This document shows positions 41,908-51,457 of a stretch of 64,000 nt of DNA, piece by piece; the stretch's first letter is position 1; the number at the start of each line of letters is the position of its first letter. The DNA comes from Aureispira sp. CCB-QB1. Its GTDB lineage: Bacteria > Bacteroidota > Bacteroidia > Chitinophagales > Saprospiraceae. Both the position numbers and the translations under genes were made by a program. The notes under the pieces were generated by a model. That model was not told the origin of the DNA. It did no database searches and saw nothing but the letters and a program-made list of their open reading frames with translations. The stretch lies in NCBI RefSeq assembly GCF_000724545.1, contig NZ_JHBV01000014.1, positions 1 to 64,000 of the forward strand. The letters are read 5' to 3'.

Positions 41908-42624
41908 TTATAATTCATCTACAATATGGGCATACATTTGCCATACCTGATCTTTTTCGGGGAGGGGAGCTGTAATGACAATAGGCTCTTTTTTTACAGG
42001 ATGGACAAAGGACAATTTGTTGGAATGAAGGTGAATGACTCCTGGATCTGTATTAAATTTAGAAGCACCATATTTTTTATCCCCACGAATGTTGCAACCT
42101 ATTCTAGCCAGTTGCACTCGAATTTGATGCGAACGTCCTGTAATCGGCAAAATTTTTAATAAGTGATGATCTGCTAGCCCACCCAAATATTGATACGATA
42201 ACTCAGAGCGTTTAGCACTCTTGTATTTTTGTTTGTTGTACGCATTCGTAACATTTCTTTCCGTATCCTTTGATAGATAATGTACCAACGTATCTTCTAG
42301 TTCCAAAGGACGGTGTTCTACTACTGCAACGTATTCTTTTTGAACCTGTCTATCTTGAAATAGTTTGTTCATTCTAGAAAGTGCTTTGCTTGTACGAGCA
42401 TAGACGACCACACCACTAACAGGGCGATCTAAACGGTGGATAACTCCTAGAAAAACGTCACCAGGTTTATTGTATCGGCGTTTGATGTAGTCTTTGACAA
42501 ATTCCGTTAGAGGTAAATCACCTGTTTCATCTCCTTGCACCAACCAACCTGCTGGCTTATTGATCGCAATAAGATGATTGTCTTCATAAATAACTTGGAT
42601 GTTATGTTTTCTGAAAATATTCAT
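41908..42624 (-). CDS. RluA-family pseudouridine synthase
   Basis: This 238-residue enzyme isomerises uridine to pseudouridine in rRNA or tRNA. The catalytic aspartate is in GVIHRLDRPVSGV (about residues 61-73), preceded by INKPAGWLVQGD, and the C-terminal GRSHQIRVQLARIG is also typical. There is no N-terminal S4 domain, so it belongs to the short RluA/RluC-like group. The exact target site cannot be read from the sequence. Confidence 0.9.
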   Translation of the reverse strand: MNIFRKHNIQVIYEDNHLIAINKPAGWLVQGDETGDLPLTEFVKDYIKRRYNKPGDVFLGVIHRLDRPVSGVVVYARTSKALSRMNKLFQDRQVQKEYVAVVEHRPLELEDTLVHYLSKDTERNVTNAYNKQKYKSAKRSELSYQYLGGLADHHLLKILPITGRSHQIRVQLARIGCNIRGDKKYGASKFNTDPGVIHLHSNKLSFVHPVKKEPIVITAPLPEKDQVWQMYAHIVDEL

Positions 42625-43306
42625 AAGAAAATTGTAGTCAATATTGTAATGTATTGCAATAACCCTTGCAATTTTAAAGTGAATTTTAAGTGCTAGAATA
42701 TTATATAGCCTAAAGTACGCTATTTATTATGACACATATTTATAATAAAACTGTATTTAATTTTCAGTTTTTCAATAAATAATGAGAAAAGCACCTTATC
42801 TTAAGTCAGTAGTAGTACAAAAAGAAATATTTAGTAGAACCATCGTATGATTATAGATTATTTGTCTTATAAGACAATATAAAACCCATTATAGAACATT
42901 GAGTTTAACTACTTGATTTAGTTAAAGTATAAAAAATCATATTGGTACTATTTGTTATTTATTGAAATAAAGCTACTTTGCTACTTACTAAAGCTTAAAA
43001 TCAGCACAAATTTAGCAATAAATTTAAAGAATATGATATAAGCTACTCGGCATTTGTAAGAAGAAAAGAATTTATAGTTCGATTTATTAATGTTGCGAGA
43101 CTTTTTGCAGAGCTTGCCTCATTCGAGAGCAAGCATCAAGTTACAAAATGTTATAGTAGCCTATTGTTTGCTATTTTTAGTTTGATGATAAAACTTGTTT
43201 TGTAAACAATTTTGAAGAAACTAACCCAATGTGTCAAATAGGATTATTGAGCAGATTGTAGAAGGTGTTGTTGCCTATTTATTTTTTGACCCCAAACCAT
43301 CTAACC
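42625..43306. other. 682-base intergenic region
   Basis: This AT-rich stretch lies between two divergent genes. No reading frame with coding character, tRNA or strong hairpin was seen. A short inverted segment with GAGCTTGCCTCATTCGAGAGCAAGC near 43115-43135 could be a decayed repeat. Confidence 0.4.
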
Positions 43307-44605
43307 ATGAACAATAGACGGACTTTTTTTAAACAAATGATTGGAGCAAGTGCTTTCGGTTCTTTTTCTATGCTTAGCGAAACAATTGCCGCAGAAGAAT
43401 TGACCGAAACAATTGACGAGTTAACAAGCCTTCCTATAGAAGCAGCTATTCAAGGAGAAGATTTATGGAAACGAGTACAAATGGCTTATGCTGTATCTAA
43501 GAGTTACTTAAATCTTAATAACGGTGGCGTAGCTCCTCAACCTACGATTGTCCTGAATGATCAAAAAAAATATTTGGAACAAATCAATCAAATGCCTTCG
43601 CATTATTTGGCGCGTGAACTACCCAAAAATCGGTTTATTTTGCGAGAAAAGTTAGCCCAACTAGGAGGTTGCTTGCCCGAAGAAATTGCACTGATGCAGA
43701 ATACAACAGAAGCCATGAATACGGTGATGTTGGGAATAGATTGGAAAGCTGGAGACGAAGTTATTGTATCTAAACAGGATTATTCTACTGTTAAATTAGG
43801 ATGGGAACAATTGTCTAAGCGATATGGCATAAAGTTAATTTGGGTCAATTTGCCAACTCCCATAGAGGATGACAAGGCTATTTTAGATATTTATTTGTCA
43901 AAAATAACAACCAAAACACGATTTATCAATTTAACGCAAGTCATCAATTGGACTGGACAAATTATTCCCGTTGCAGTGCTTGCTCAAATATGTCTGCATG
44001 CTCGTAGTAAAGGAATTTTTACCTTGGTTGATGGTGCTCACTCCCTTGCTCATCTTGATTTTAAGATAAGCGACTTGAAGTGCGATGCCTTTGCTAGTTC
44101 ACTCCACAAGTGGTTGTCGGCTCCAATTGGGACAGGAATGCTCTACATTAGAAAGGATAAAATAGCTTCCGTATGGCCAATGTATCCGCATGACTTCAGT
44201 CAAACTTCGGTGATTGAGAAATTTGAACATAAAGGAACCATTTCTTTGGCTAGAGAAGAAGCAACGCACATTGCTATTCAGTTTCACCACCAGATTGGTA
44301 TTAAACTAAAAGAAGCTAGATTGAGATATTTAAAAAATTATTGGGCAAAAGAACTACAACGTAGTAAAGAGGTGTTGTTTTATACTTCTTTTCAAGATAA
44401 ATATGCTGGTGGGATTGCTTTGTTTGGAACGCCTAGTAAGAATATTGATTTAATTTCTGCAAAATTGGAACGAAAATATAGAATACACCATACTCGAACT
44501 AGCTTGGAAGGAGTAGAGGGGATACGAATTTCGCCTAATGTATATACTTCTACTAGTGACTTAGATCGTTTTTTAGAAGTGATCACAGGCTTGCTTAAAG
44601 AATGA
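43307..44605 (+). CDS. Tat-exported class V aminotransferase-fold PLP enzyme (CefD-like)
   Basis: This 432-residue protein starts MNNRRTFFKQMIGASAFGSF, a twin-arginine signal peptide (RRTFFK), so it should be exported folded with its cofactor. The mature part is a fold-type I PLP enzyme of the class V aminotransferase / isopenicillin N epimerase type: NLNNGGVAPQP near residue 65, MQNTTEAMNTVMLG, DGAHSLAHLDF, and the PLP-binding lysine in SSLHKWLSAPIG (about residue 267). The substrate is unknown. The ATG at 43307 is chosen because it gives the intact Tat signal; a GTG upstream adds 14 unrelated residues. Its stop abuts the stop of the convergent gene. Confidence 0.85.
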   Translation: MNNRRTFFKQMIGASAFGSFSMLSETIAAEELTETIDELTSLPIEAAIQGEDLWKRVQMAYAVSKSYLNLNNGGVAPQPTIVLNDQKKYLEQINQMPSHYLARELPKNRFILREKLAQLGGCLPEEIALMQNTTEAMNTVMLGIDWKAGDEVIVSKQDYSTVKLGWEQLSKRYGIKLIWVNLPTPIEDDKAILDIYLSKITTKTRFINLTQVINWTGQIIPVAVLAQICLHARSKGIFTLVDGAHSLAHLDFKISDLKCDAFASSLHKWLSAPIGTGMLYIRKDKIASVWPMYPHDFSQTSVIEKFEHKGTISLAREEATHIAIQFHHQIGIKLKEARLRYLKNYWAKELQRSKEVLFYTSFQDKYAGGIALFGTPSKNIDLISAKLERKYRIHHTRTSLEGVEGIRISPNVYTSTSDLDRFLEVITGLLKE

Positions 44606-44971
44606 TTAAAAAAGAAGGAGCAGCCCCAAAAGAAAGGGAAAGATGCTGATGATAGTTCCTAAAATCAATAGTGTATTTCGAATAGAAGTATTGAGTTTAC
44701 CGTTAAAATAGTAAAAAATCAAAATTTCAATAACCCAACCTGCTAGGTAGGCTACATTCGCAAATAAGCCATAGGGTAGTGCAGCATACCACAAAATTTC
44801 AGTCCATTTAATGGAGGGGTGTTGAGATAAAATAGCAAAACTGCTTAACAAACCACTCAACCCAACAATTATATTGTAGGGAATGCGTCGAATTTCCCAC
44901 CACCGAACCATTTCTAAAATTCGTTGATCTTGTTGAATTCCAGAGTTGTCTAGTAAGTCATCATTTTCCAT
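44606..44971 (-). CDS. Small three-helix membrane protein, unknown function
   Basis: This 121-residue protein starts MENDDLLDNSGIQQ and has WWEIRRIPYN before three membrane helices at about 33-50, 61-86 and 97-120. Similar small Bacteroidota membrane proteins with a WWExRR(L/I)xYN phrase are common but uncharacterised. Its stop codon directly abuts that of the PLP enzyme gene on the other strand, so the two transcripts must overlap. The ATG at 44971 is preferred over a TTG further upstream. Confidence 0.65.
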   Translation of the reverse strand: MENDDLLDNSGIQQDQRILEMVRWWEIRRIPYNIIVGLSGLLSSFAILSQHPSIKWTEILWYAALPYGLFANVAYLAGWVIEILIFYYFNGKLNTSIRNTLLILGTIISIFPFLLGLLLLF

Positions 44972-45053
44972 TGTTATAGGAAGTAAGTAAGCGGTCAAAA
45001 ATAATCCTATATTTTGTTATTATTTTTTTGAACGATTACTTAAGTAAAATAAA

Positions 45054-45077
45054 AAACCACTCTAACAGGAGTGGCTA
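45054..45077 (-). terminator. Terminator of the bifunctional nuclease gene
   Basis: On the minus strand GCCACTC pairs with GAGTGG(T) across a 6-base loop and T6 follows (the A-run at 45051-45056). It lies 29 bases after the stop. Confidence 0.75.
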
Positions 45078-45102
45078 TTCATAGAACTACAAGGAAAAGA
45101 AA

Positions 45103-45696
45103 CTAAGAAGTTTCTCTTTTGTTGAGCTCATCTCTAATTTTGGCTGCTTTTTCGTAATCTTCTGATTCCAAAGCACTTTGTAGGATGGCATTTAGTTCTT
45201 CAACACTTTGTTCTGCCAATGTTTTTTCTCTAGGTTGGCGGTCAGAACGTCTATTTTTAGCACGTTGTACTTCTTTTTCTGTTTCTTCTTCTAAAATGAT
45301 TCCTGCCTGTTCCAAAATAAACTCAAAGGTGTAAATGGGGCAACCAAATCGAACCGCCAAAGCCAGTGCATCGGACGTTCGAGAATCAATTTCGGTTTGT
45401 TTCCCATCTTGTAGACAGATCAAGTTGGCATAAAAAATACCATCAATTAGATTGTTGATGACAATTTCTTTAATTTCAATATTAAAATTTGTCAAGGTGT
45501 TTTTGAACAAATCATGTGTCATTGGGCGACTAGGAGCCATACCTTCCATTGCAACAGCAATTGCTTGAGCCTCAAATTCACCAATAACAATAGGTAACCT
45601 TCTGACACCATCTTGTTCACCTAAAACAATAGCGTAATTTTGCGTTTGTGCTAAACTATGAGAAAGAGCAACTATTTCCAGTTCTATTTTTTTCAT
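45103..45696 (-). CDS. Bifunctional nuclease family protein (BFN/DUF151) with C-terminal UVR motif
   Basis: This 197-residue protein has the BFN/DUF151 domain in residues 1-135 (LPIVIGEFEAQAIA, GIFYANLICLQDG, IDSRTSDALALAVRFGCPIY). A C-terminal UVR (UvrB/UvrC interaction) motif reads LNAILQSALESEDYEKAAKIRDELNKRE. The domain has been reported to have nuclease activity in plants and occurs widely in bacteria. The UVR motif suggests contact with a repair or Clp-type partner. It is transcribed alone. Confidence 0.87.
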   Translation of the reverse strand: MKKIELEIVALSHSLAQTQNYAIVLGEQDGVRRLPIVIGEFEAQAIAVAMEGMAPSRPMTHDLFKNTLTNFNIEIKEIVINNLIDGIFYANLICLQDGKQTEIDSRTSDALALAVRFGCPIYTFEFILEQAGIILEEETEKEVQRAKNRRSDRQPREKTLAEQSVEELNAILQSALESEDYEKAAKIRDELNKRETS

Positions 45697-46574
45697 TAAA
45701 AATTATTCTTTGGAGCTATGAATGGAATTGTAGATGAAGTTTTGGAACAACTAGTGCAATCCATTTCTTTAGTCTTAATAAAGCCAAGTCCAATTTACTT
45801 GTGCTTTATTGAGTGTTTTTATAAAAATCTATTTGTTGTTTTATCAAGCAAGTAACTGCTTTGGGATAAAAAAAAGCATGAAAATGTTGAAAAACAGATG
45901 CTTACTTTGTTGTCCTAACAAGAAAAGCGCTTATTTTGTTATTTTCAGGTGCAAAAAATACGGCTTTTTTTCCTAAGAAAAAATTATTAGGACTAATAAT
46001 GATTCTTACAAATGAAATTGTAGCTAGATAAGGTTCGCTTTCTTATTAGAATGGAAGAGAAAAATAAGTAATTGTTCAAAAAAATACGCAGTAGCAGCGT
46101 AGCTAAAACAGCCTTCTTTTTGCGCTATTCTTCATCAGAAAAACTTGTCTTAGCTCGCTAAGCCTTCCTTTTTCTTCTTGGATTAGCAAAAAAATAATCC
46201 CATTTTTTGTTCTTATTTTTTCTGACCGCTTACTAAAAAAAAATCGCATCTTTTAGGACACGATTTAACTTTGATTGTCTTGTTTTATTTGTTCGGGATA
46301 ATTCAAGACTATTGTTACATGGAGTTTCAAGGGAATTAGTTTCCACTTGTGTTTGGTGTTTAGGTTTTTAGGTAAGGCAACCAAAATTGCCTTGTCATCT
46401 TGTATTTATCTTATGTGTTTGGTTTGTTATTTATTAATGCAGGAAATATAAAAGTGTTACCATTTTAAGATAAAAATTAGCACTTAATTTCTATTTTTAT
46501 ACAATACTAAAAAAAAGCTATTTTGAATAATTTGATTACCAGGCTTATAGGGTTAGAGTCGTAAAAAAATAAAA
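45697..46574. other. 878-base intergenic region
   Basis: The longest gap in the window, between divergent genes. It contains a partial short repeat at 46082-46108 (TACGCAGTAGCAGCGTAGCTAAAA) and a weak hairpin near 46229-46266 (AAATCG with CGATTT). No coding frame, tRNA or clear promoter was found. Confidence 0.45.
46082..46108 (+). repeat. Short dispersed repeat, partial copy 6
   Basis: AATACGCAGTAGCAGCGTAGCTAAAAC matches the right half of the short repeat (CACGCAGTAGCAGCGCAGCTAACTA). The left half (TTCGTTGAAAC) is missing. Confidence 0.5.
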
Positions 46575-47186
46575 ATGTTAAAAGTAGGTATTACAGGCGG
46601 TATTGGTAGTGGGAAATCAACAGTTTGTAGGCTGTTTGAAAAATTTGGGATTCCAGTTTATTATGCAGATGATCGAGCAAAATGGCTGATGAATTACCAA
46701 GAAGAGGTAAAAAATAAATTAATGGAGCATTTTGGGGCAGATGTTTACCAGAGCGATGGACTCTTAAACAGAGCGCACTTGGCAGGAATTGTATTTAAAG
46801 ATGCTAGCCAACTAAAAGTGCTGAATAGTATTGTGCATCCTGCTGTTTTTAAAGATGGTCAACAATGGCAGCGTGAGCAGGAATCGTTAGGTGTTGCCTA
46901 TACTTTGAAAGAGGCTGCTTTATTATTTGAGACAGGATCTTATGCTGATCTAGATAAAATTATAGTCGTCACAGCGCCAGAAGATTTGAGGATAAAACGA
47001 GTAATGGAGCGGGATAATAGCACCGAGGAAGAAGTACGAGCTAGAATGAATCAACAAATGCCTCAAGCCGAAAAAGAAAAAAAAGCCGATTACATTATTA
47101 AGAATATAGCGTGGGAAACATTGAATGTACAAGTCTCTGAGTTGCATGAAAAATTATTGTATTATGCCAAAAGACCCAAACAATAA
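46575..47186 (+). CDS. coaE: Dephospho-CoA kinase
   Basis: This 203-residue kinase phosphorylates dephospho-CoA in the last step of coenzyme A synthesis. The P-loop GITGGIGSGKST is at residues 5-16, YYADDRAKWLMN follows with the conserved Asp, and HPAVF, EAALLFETG and the lid motif VMERDNSTEEEVRARMNQQ are present. Length is normal. It is convergent with the DAO-family gene, whose stop is 25 bases away. Confidence 0.95.
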   Translation: MLKVGITGGIGSGKSTVCRLFEKFGIPVYYADDRAKWLMNYQEEVKNKLMEHFGADVYQSDGLLNRAHLAGIVFKDASQLKVLNSIVHPAVFKDGQQWQREQESLGVAYTLKEAALLFETGSYADLDKIIVVTAPEDLRIKRVMERDNSTEEEVRARMNQQMPQAEKEKKADYIIKNIAWETLNVQVSELHEKLLYYAKRPKQ

Positions 47187-47211
47187 CTAAGTGGCTAAAA
47201 AGCATTCTAAT

Positions 47212-48282
47212 TTAAGGTTGTGCCTCCTCGTAATACCGATAGTATCGCGCTATATCTACTTCTGCATCTAAGCTTTTTTCGCCTTCTAAATAAGCTACAA
47301 ACTCTGCCGCAAAAAGAGGGCTTAGATACGAACCTTTGGCTCCCATGCCATTAAATAAATAAAGTGCTTTGAAATGTGGATGCTGCCCAATAAACGGACG
47401 GCGATCTCTTACCGTTGGACGGACTGCTGCGATGTGTTCTACCACTTCAAATGGAAGTTTTAAGATACGTTCTAGGCGTTCTATCAGGCTTTTTTTCGCT
47501 TTGGGGAGTGGAGAAATGGTTTTGTAATCTCGGTTATAAGTGCTACCAATCCAGTACAAATCTTCTTTTAAATGAATGATAAACACACCGTGTTTGACCA
47601 ATTTATTAGGCGCAGGATAGTTAGGGATTTTAACCAGTAGGATATCCCCTTTGGCAGGGGCAAAGGGGAGATAATTGAAGTAAGGATTTTGAATGGCTTG
47701 AAATCCTTCTGCAAAAATAATACGCTTGGCCACCATATCTTTGTAAGATACCTGATTTTGTTCAATAACCAAGGATGCGTAATCAAACTGTTCTTCTAAG
47801 TAAGACTGCTCTTTTTGTAGTAAAGTTTGATAGGCTAAGACTAAGTCTTTGAGGCGCACCCGACCTGCTTGTTGAAACTCTACACCATTTTGAATATCGG
47901 TTAGAAAATTTTTGTAGAAATCTAAACGAAACCCATTGGTGACATAATCAGCAATATCAGGATTGCTAGAACGAACCAACCAATCGTTTTCTGTTTTTAT
48001 CGAATTAAAGAGCATGGCTACTTGCTTTAGCTCCAAGATAGGAATATCAAGTTGTTGCTCCAATGCTCGGTAGGTTGTTATGGCAAAAGGGATAAGGTCG
48101 TCAATACGCCAACTCTTAACAAAATTGCGCCCAGTAATCGGATTGATTAGCCCCGCAGCAACCATTGAGGCAGCTTGATGATGCTTATGGTCTATCACCA
48201 ATATTTTCTTTCCTTGTTTTAATAAAAAATGAGCCACTAAAGTGCCTGCGATGCCTTGCCCTACGATGATATAATCGTACAT
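47212..48282 (-). CDS. FAD-dependent oxidoreductase, DAO family
   Basis: This 356-residue flavoprotein has the dinucleotide-binding motif YIIVGQGIAGTLVAHFLL at the N terminus, then ASMVAAGLINPITG, and a C-terminal VRPTVRDRRPFIGQHP with NGMGAKGSYLSP, the second FAD-binding region. It fits the D-amino-acid oxidase / glycine oxidase / MnmC C-terminal-domain group. Substrate cannot be fixed; an amine oxidase acting on a small amino acid or on a tRNA modification intermediate is possible. It is a single gene. Confidence 0.82.
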   Translation of the reverse strand: MYDYIIVGQGIAGTLVAHFLLKQGKKILVIDHKHHQAASMVAAGLINPITGRNFVKSWRIDDLIPFAITTYRALEQQLDIPILELKQVAMLFNSIKTENDWLVRSSNPDIADYVTNGFRLDFYKNFLTDIQNGVEFQQAGRVRLKDLVLAYQTLLQKEQSYLEEQFDYASLVIEQNQVSYKDMVAKRIIFAEGFQAIQNPYFNYLPFAPAKGDILLVKIPNYPAPNKLVKHGVFIIHLKEDLYWIGSTYNRDYKTISPLPKAKKSLIERLERILKLPFEVVEHIAAVRPTVRDRRPFIGQHPHFKALYLFNGMGAKGSYLSPLFAAEFVAYLEGEKSLDAEVDIARYYRYYEEAQP

Positions 48283-48361
48283 TCGTCTAAAATTATGCTA
48301 TACTACAGATATATATTTTACTTTTGGTACTCCACACAAAGAGTATATACAAAGTCTTGCA

Positions 48362-48369
48362 CAAATATA
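48362..48369 (-). promoter_or_regulatory. Possible -7 box upstream of the DAO-family gene
   Basis: On the minus strand TATATTTG matches TAnnTTTG about 80 bases before the start at 48282. No matching -33 TTTG is obvious at 19 bases, so the call is tentative. The remainder of the 390-base gap to 48674 shows nothing else. Confidence 0.4.
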
Positions 48370-48674
48370 GAACGCTTTTGTAAAAGAATGGGTTGAATAA
48401 GGGGATTATTCACTAATTTGATTGCTTAAAAATCATGAGTAAACCATCTTTTAGGGGCAAGTTCTAATCTTAATTTATAAAAATTGATAGAACTGAATTG
48501 GTTTTGCTAAGCTTTGAAATACCTGATAATAGTCTTTGCTGAATAATGGCGTAAGTGGTCAAAAATTATAATAAAAACGCCTTTTATTTAGCCCTAATCA
48601 AAGTGCAAAAAAGAATAGGGTGAATCTATAGTTTTGAGAGACAATTGCTTATTATTATAAAATATATTCTAATT

Positions 48675-50240
48675 ATGAAATACACATTTGTAGCCTTTTT
48701 ATTACTCTTATCTACGATTGTTCTGCAAGCTCAGAAAAATCCGCATAAAAATATAGTCATAGGTACTTCTTATGAGCCCAACGAACCAACAATAGCTTTG
48801 CACCCCAAAGACCCTAATATTTTGTTGGGTGGTTCTAACATTTTTAATTTATACCGTTCTGAAGATGGCGGCAAAACATGGGAGGAAAAAACGTTGCGTT
48901 CTACCTATGGAGTTTGGGGAGATCCTGTTATTATTCCAGATACAGCAGGCAATTTTTACTTCTTTCATTTATCTAATCCCGAAGAAGGAAATTGGATAGA
49001 CCGAATTGTTTGCCAAAAAACCAGTGATAATGGAAAGAGTTGGACAAATGGCTCTTATATGGGGTTAAATGGAGCCAAAGCACAAGATAAGCATTGGGCC
49101 ATTGTCGATCCTAAAACAAATTATATTTACGTTACTTGGACGCAGTTTGATAAGTATGGAAGTACGAGTTCCAAAGACAAAAGTTCGATTATGTTTTCTA
49201 TGTCCAAAGATGAGGCAAAGACTTGGACTAAAGCAAAAAAAATTAATGAAATAGATGGAGATTGTTTGGACGATGACAATACGACAGAGGGAGCGGTGCC
49301 TACGGTAGGTCCAAATGGAGAGCTGTATGTGGCTTGGGCAGGTCCCAAGGGGTTGGTGTTTGACCGATCGTTGGACGGTGGCGAGACGTGGTTAGATAAG
49401 GATATCGCCATTGATCCAATGCCAGGAGGGTGGACTTATAAAATACCTGGGATTTATCGTTGTAATGGTTTGCCTGTTACTACTTGTGATATTAGTGGAG
49501 GAGCTTATAACGGAACCATTTATGTTAACTGGACGGATCAAAGAAATGGTACGGACGATACGGATGTCTGGTTGTCTAGTTCTACTGACAAAGGCAACAC
49601 ATGGTCTAAGCCTGTTCGAGTCAATAACGATGCTCCTGGAAAACATCAATTCTTAACATGGATGACGGTAGATCAGACCAATGGATATTTGTACTTTGTG
49701 TTTTACGATCGAAGAGATTTTGATGACGAACGAACAAATGTTTACATGGCTCGTTCCACAGATGGAGGAAAAACATTTGTGAACTTCAAAGTCAACGACA
49801 AGCCTTTTTATCCCAACCAAGGAATTTTCTTTGGGGATTATAATAATATTGTTGCTAGGGGAGCCGTGGTTCGACCTATTTGGACACGCTTGGACGAAAC
49901 CCGATTGAGCATCAAAACAGCATTAATTGATGTTGAGGCTATTCCTACCAATGCTACTGCACCAATGGTTGCTCAAGCGAATCACGAGGATGTTGTGCCA
50001 CCAAATCCTAATATTTTATATGTATCGTTTAAAATTCCTAAGAAAACAAAACTTAGCTTGTTTGTATATAATGAAAAAGGGAAAAAATTAAAACGACTTT
50101 TTAAATGCAAAACATTTGAATTTGGTAAACATATTGAAGCGTTTGAAATTCCAAGTTTAAAATTGGAAAAGGGCACTTATTCTTATCAACTAAAAGAGGG
50201 AAAAACTGTTATAAAAGAAAGAACCTTTGAAGTGCAGTAA
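48675..50240 (+). CDS. Secreted BNR-repeat / sialidase-fold protein
   Basis: This 521-residue protein has a signal peptide (MKYTFVAFLLLLSTIVLQAQ) and a six-bladed beta-propeller with several Asp-boxes: SEDGGKTW, SDNGKSWT, SLDGGETW, STDKGNTW and STDGGKTF. This is the sialidase/BNR fold. The typical Arg triad of true sialidases cannot be confirmed, so the ligand or glycosidase activity is open. A C-terminal beta-sandwich of about 90 residues (LYVSFKIPKKTKLSLFVYNE, YSYQLKEGK) may hold a sorting or binding module. The ATG at 48675 begins the signal peptide. Confidence 0.8.
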   Translation: MKYTFVAFLLLLSTIVLQAQKNPHKNIVIGTSYEPNEPTIALHPKDPNILLGGSNIFNLYRSEDGGKTWEEKTLRSTYGVWGDPVIIPDTAGNFYFFHLSNPEEGNWIDRIVCQKTSDNGKSWTNGSYMGLNGAKAQDKHWAIVDPKTNYIYVTWTQFDKYGSTSSKDKSSIMFSMSKDEAKTWTKAKKINEIDGDCLDDDNTTEGAVPTVGPNGELYVAWAGPKGLVFDRSLDGGETWLDKDIAIDPMPGGWTYKIPGIYRCNGLPVTTCDISGGAYNGTIYVNWTDQRNGTDDTDVWLSSSTDKGNTWSKPVRVNNDAPGKHQFLTWMTVDQTNGYLYFVFYDRRDFDDERTNVYMARSTDGGKTFVNFKVNDKPFYPNQGIFFGDYNNIVARGAVVRPIWTRLDETRLSIKTALIDVEAIPTNATAPMVAQANHEDVVPPNPNILYVSFKIPKKTKLSLFVYNEKGKKLKRLFKCKTFEFGKHIEAFEIPSLKLEKGTYSYQLKEGKTVIKERTFEVQ

Positions 50241-50294
50241 CTTAAATCGCTTTAGAAGGTTCTATCTCAAAATAGTTATAAAAATATATACAAA

Positions 50295-51341
50295 ATGATT
50301 GATAAAGAAAGACCTGTACTAGTAACTGGAGGTAGTGGATACATTGCTTCTTGGGTGGTTAAACAGTTGTTAGAACAAGGCTATAAAGTAAACGCTACTG
50401 TTCGAAACAAATCTAAAATTGCCAAAGTTGACCATTTGCTGAAGTTGCAAAAACAGTTTCCTGGAAAGTTAGAATTATACGAAGCAGACTTACTTAAAGA
50501 AGGCTCATTTGCTGAAGCGATGAAGGATTGTGCTTTGGTTATACACATGGCTTCTCCATTTAAGGTGAACGTAAAAGATCCTCAAAAGGAGTTGGTAGAT
50601 CCAGCTTTAAAAGGTACTCGAAATATTTTGCAGACCGTTAATAATACGTCAACTGTTAAGCGTGTTGTATTGACTTCTAGTGTTGTTGCTATTTATGGAG
50701 ATGCTTCAGATATTGAACAAACTGAAAATGGTGTTTTTACAGAAGCATATTGGAATACAACTAGTTCTCTAAAACATCAGCCTTACAGTTATTCTAAAAC
50801 TCTGGCGGAAAAAGAAGCTTGGAAATTTGAAGGGGAACAACAACGTTGGGATTTGGTGGTCATCAATCCTTCTTTTGTAATGGGACCATCGTTGAGCGAT
50901 AGGACAGATGGTGAAAGTACCAACTTTATGATCCAGTTACTTTCGGGAACGTTTAAATCGGGAGCCCCTTATTTGGCGTTTGGTTTTGTTGATGTTCGAG
51001 ATGTTGCCGCTGCTCATATTTTGGCAGGAACCAAAGAAAGTGCTTCTGGTCGCCATATTACCTGTGCGACAACAAAGACAATGTTAGATGCAGCAACTAT
51101 TTTACGCCGAGAGTTTGGGGATAAATATAAATTGCCATCGAGACAATTGCCCAAGTTCTTAATGTATTTGGTTGGCCCTTTTGTCGGGTTTTCTTGGAAA
51201 TTTGTTCGAAATAATGTTGGGATACCGATGAAGTTCGACAATAGCTATAGCAAAAAAGATTTGGGATTGGTGTATAGAGATTTGTCAGAAACATTTAAAG
51301 ATCAAGTGGAGCAATTGGTGAAAAGTGGTCATGTGAACTAG
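50295..51341 (+). CDS. NAD(P)-dependent extended SDR, dihydroflavonol-reductase-like
   Basis: This 348-residue protein has the Rossmann motif VLVTGGSGYIASWVVKQLL, the cofactor strand VNATVRNKSK, LVIHMASPFKV, and the active-site pair in SYSKTLAEKEAW with the serine in VVLTSSVVAIYG. This is the pattern of the dihydroflavonol reductase / aldehyde reductase group of extended SDRs. The physiological substrate is unknown. It lies 54 bases after the BNR gene on the same strand, and the asnA leader region follows its stop. Confidence 0.82.
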   Translation: MIDKERPVLVTGGSGYIASWVVKQLLEQGYKVNATVRNKSKIAKVDHLLKLQKQFPGKLELYEADLLKEGSFAEAMKDCALVIHMASPFKVNVKDPQKELVDPALKGTRNILQTVNNTSTVKRVVLTSSVVAIYGDASDIEQTENGVFTEAYWNTTSSLKHQPYSYSKTLAEKEAWKFEGEQQRWDLVVINPSFVMGPSLSDRTDGESTNFMIQLLSGTFKSGAPYLAFGFVDVRDVAAAHILAGTKESASGRHITCATTKTMLDAATILRREFGDKYKLPSRQLPKFLMYLVGPFVGFSWKFVRNNVGIPMKFDNSYSKKDLGLVYRDLSETFKDQVEQLVKSGHVN

Positions 51342-51457
51342 TTTTTTGCTTCAAATTTTGCCAAAAAATAAAAAAATGAGTGCAAGACTATTGCTTTTTT
51401 CAAAATGTTTATTTAAACTTGTATAACAACTATCGAACAAAACGATAAAATATCTAC

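Noticed and set aside
51342-51457. Promoter for the asnA leader region
   Set aside because: No TAnnTTTG box with a proper -33 element was found; the transcript may start further upstream or use a weak promoter, so none is listed.
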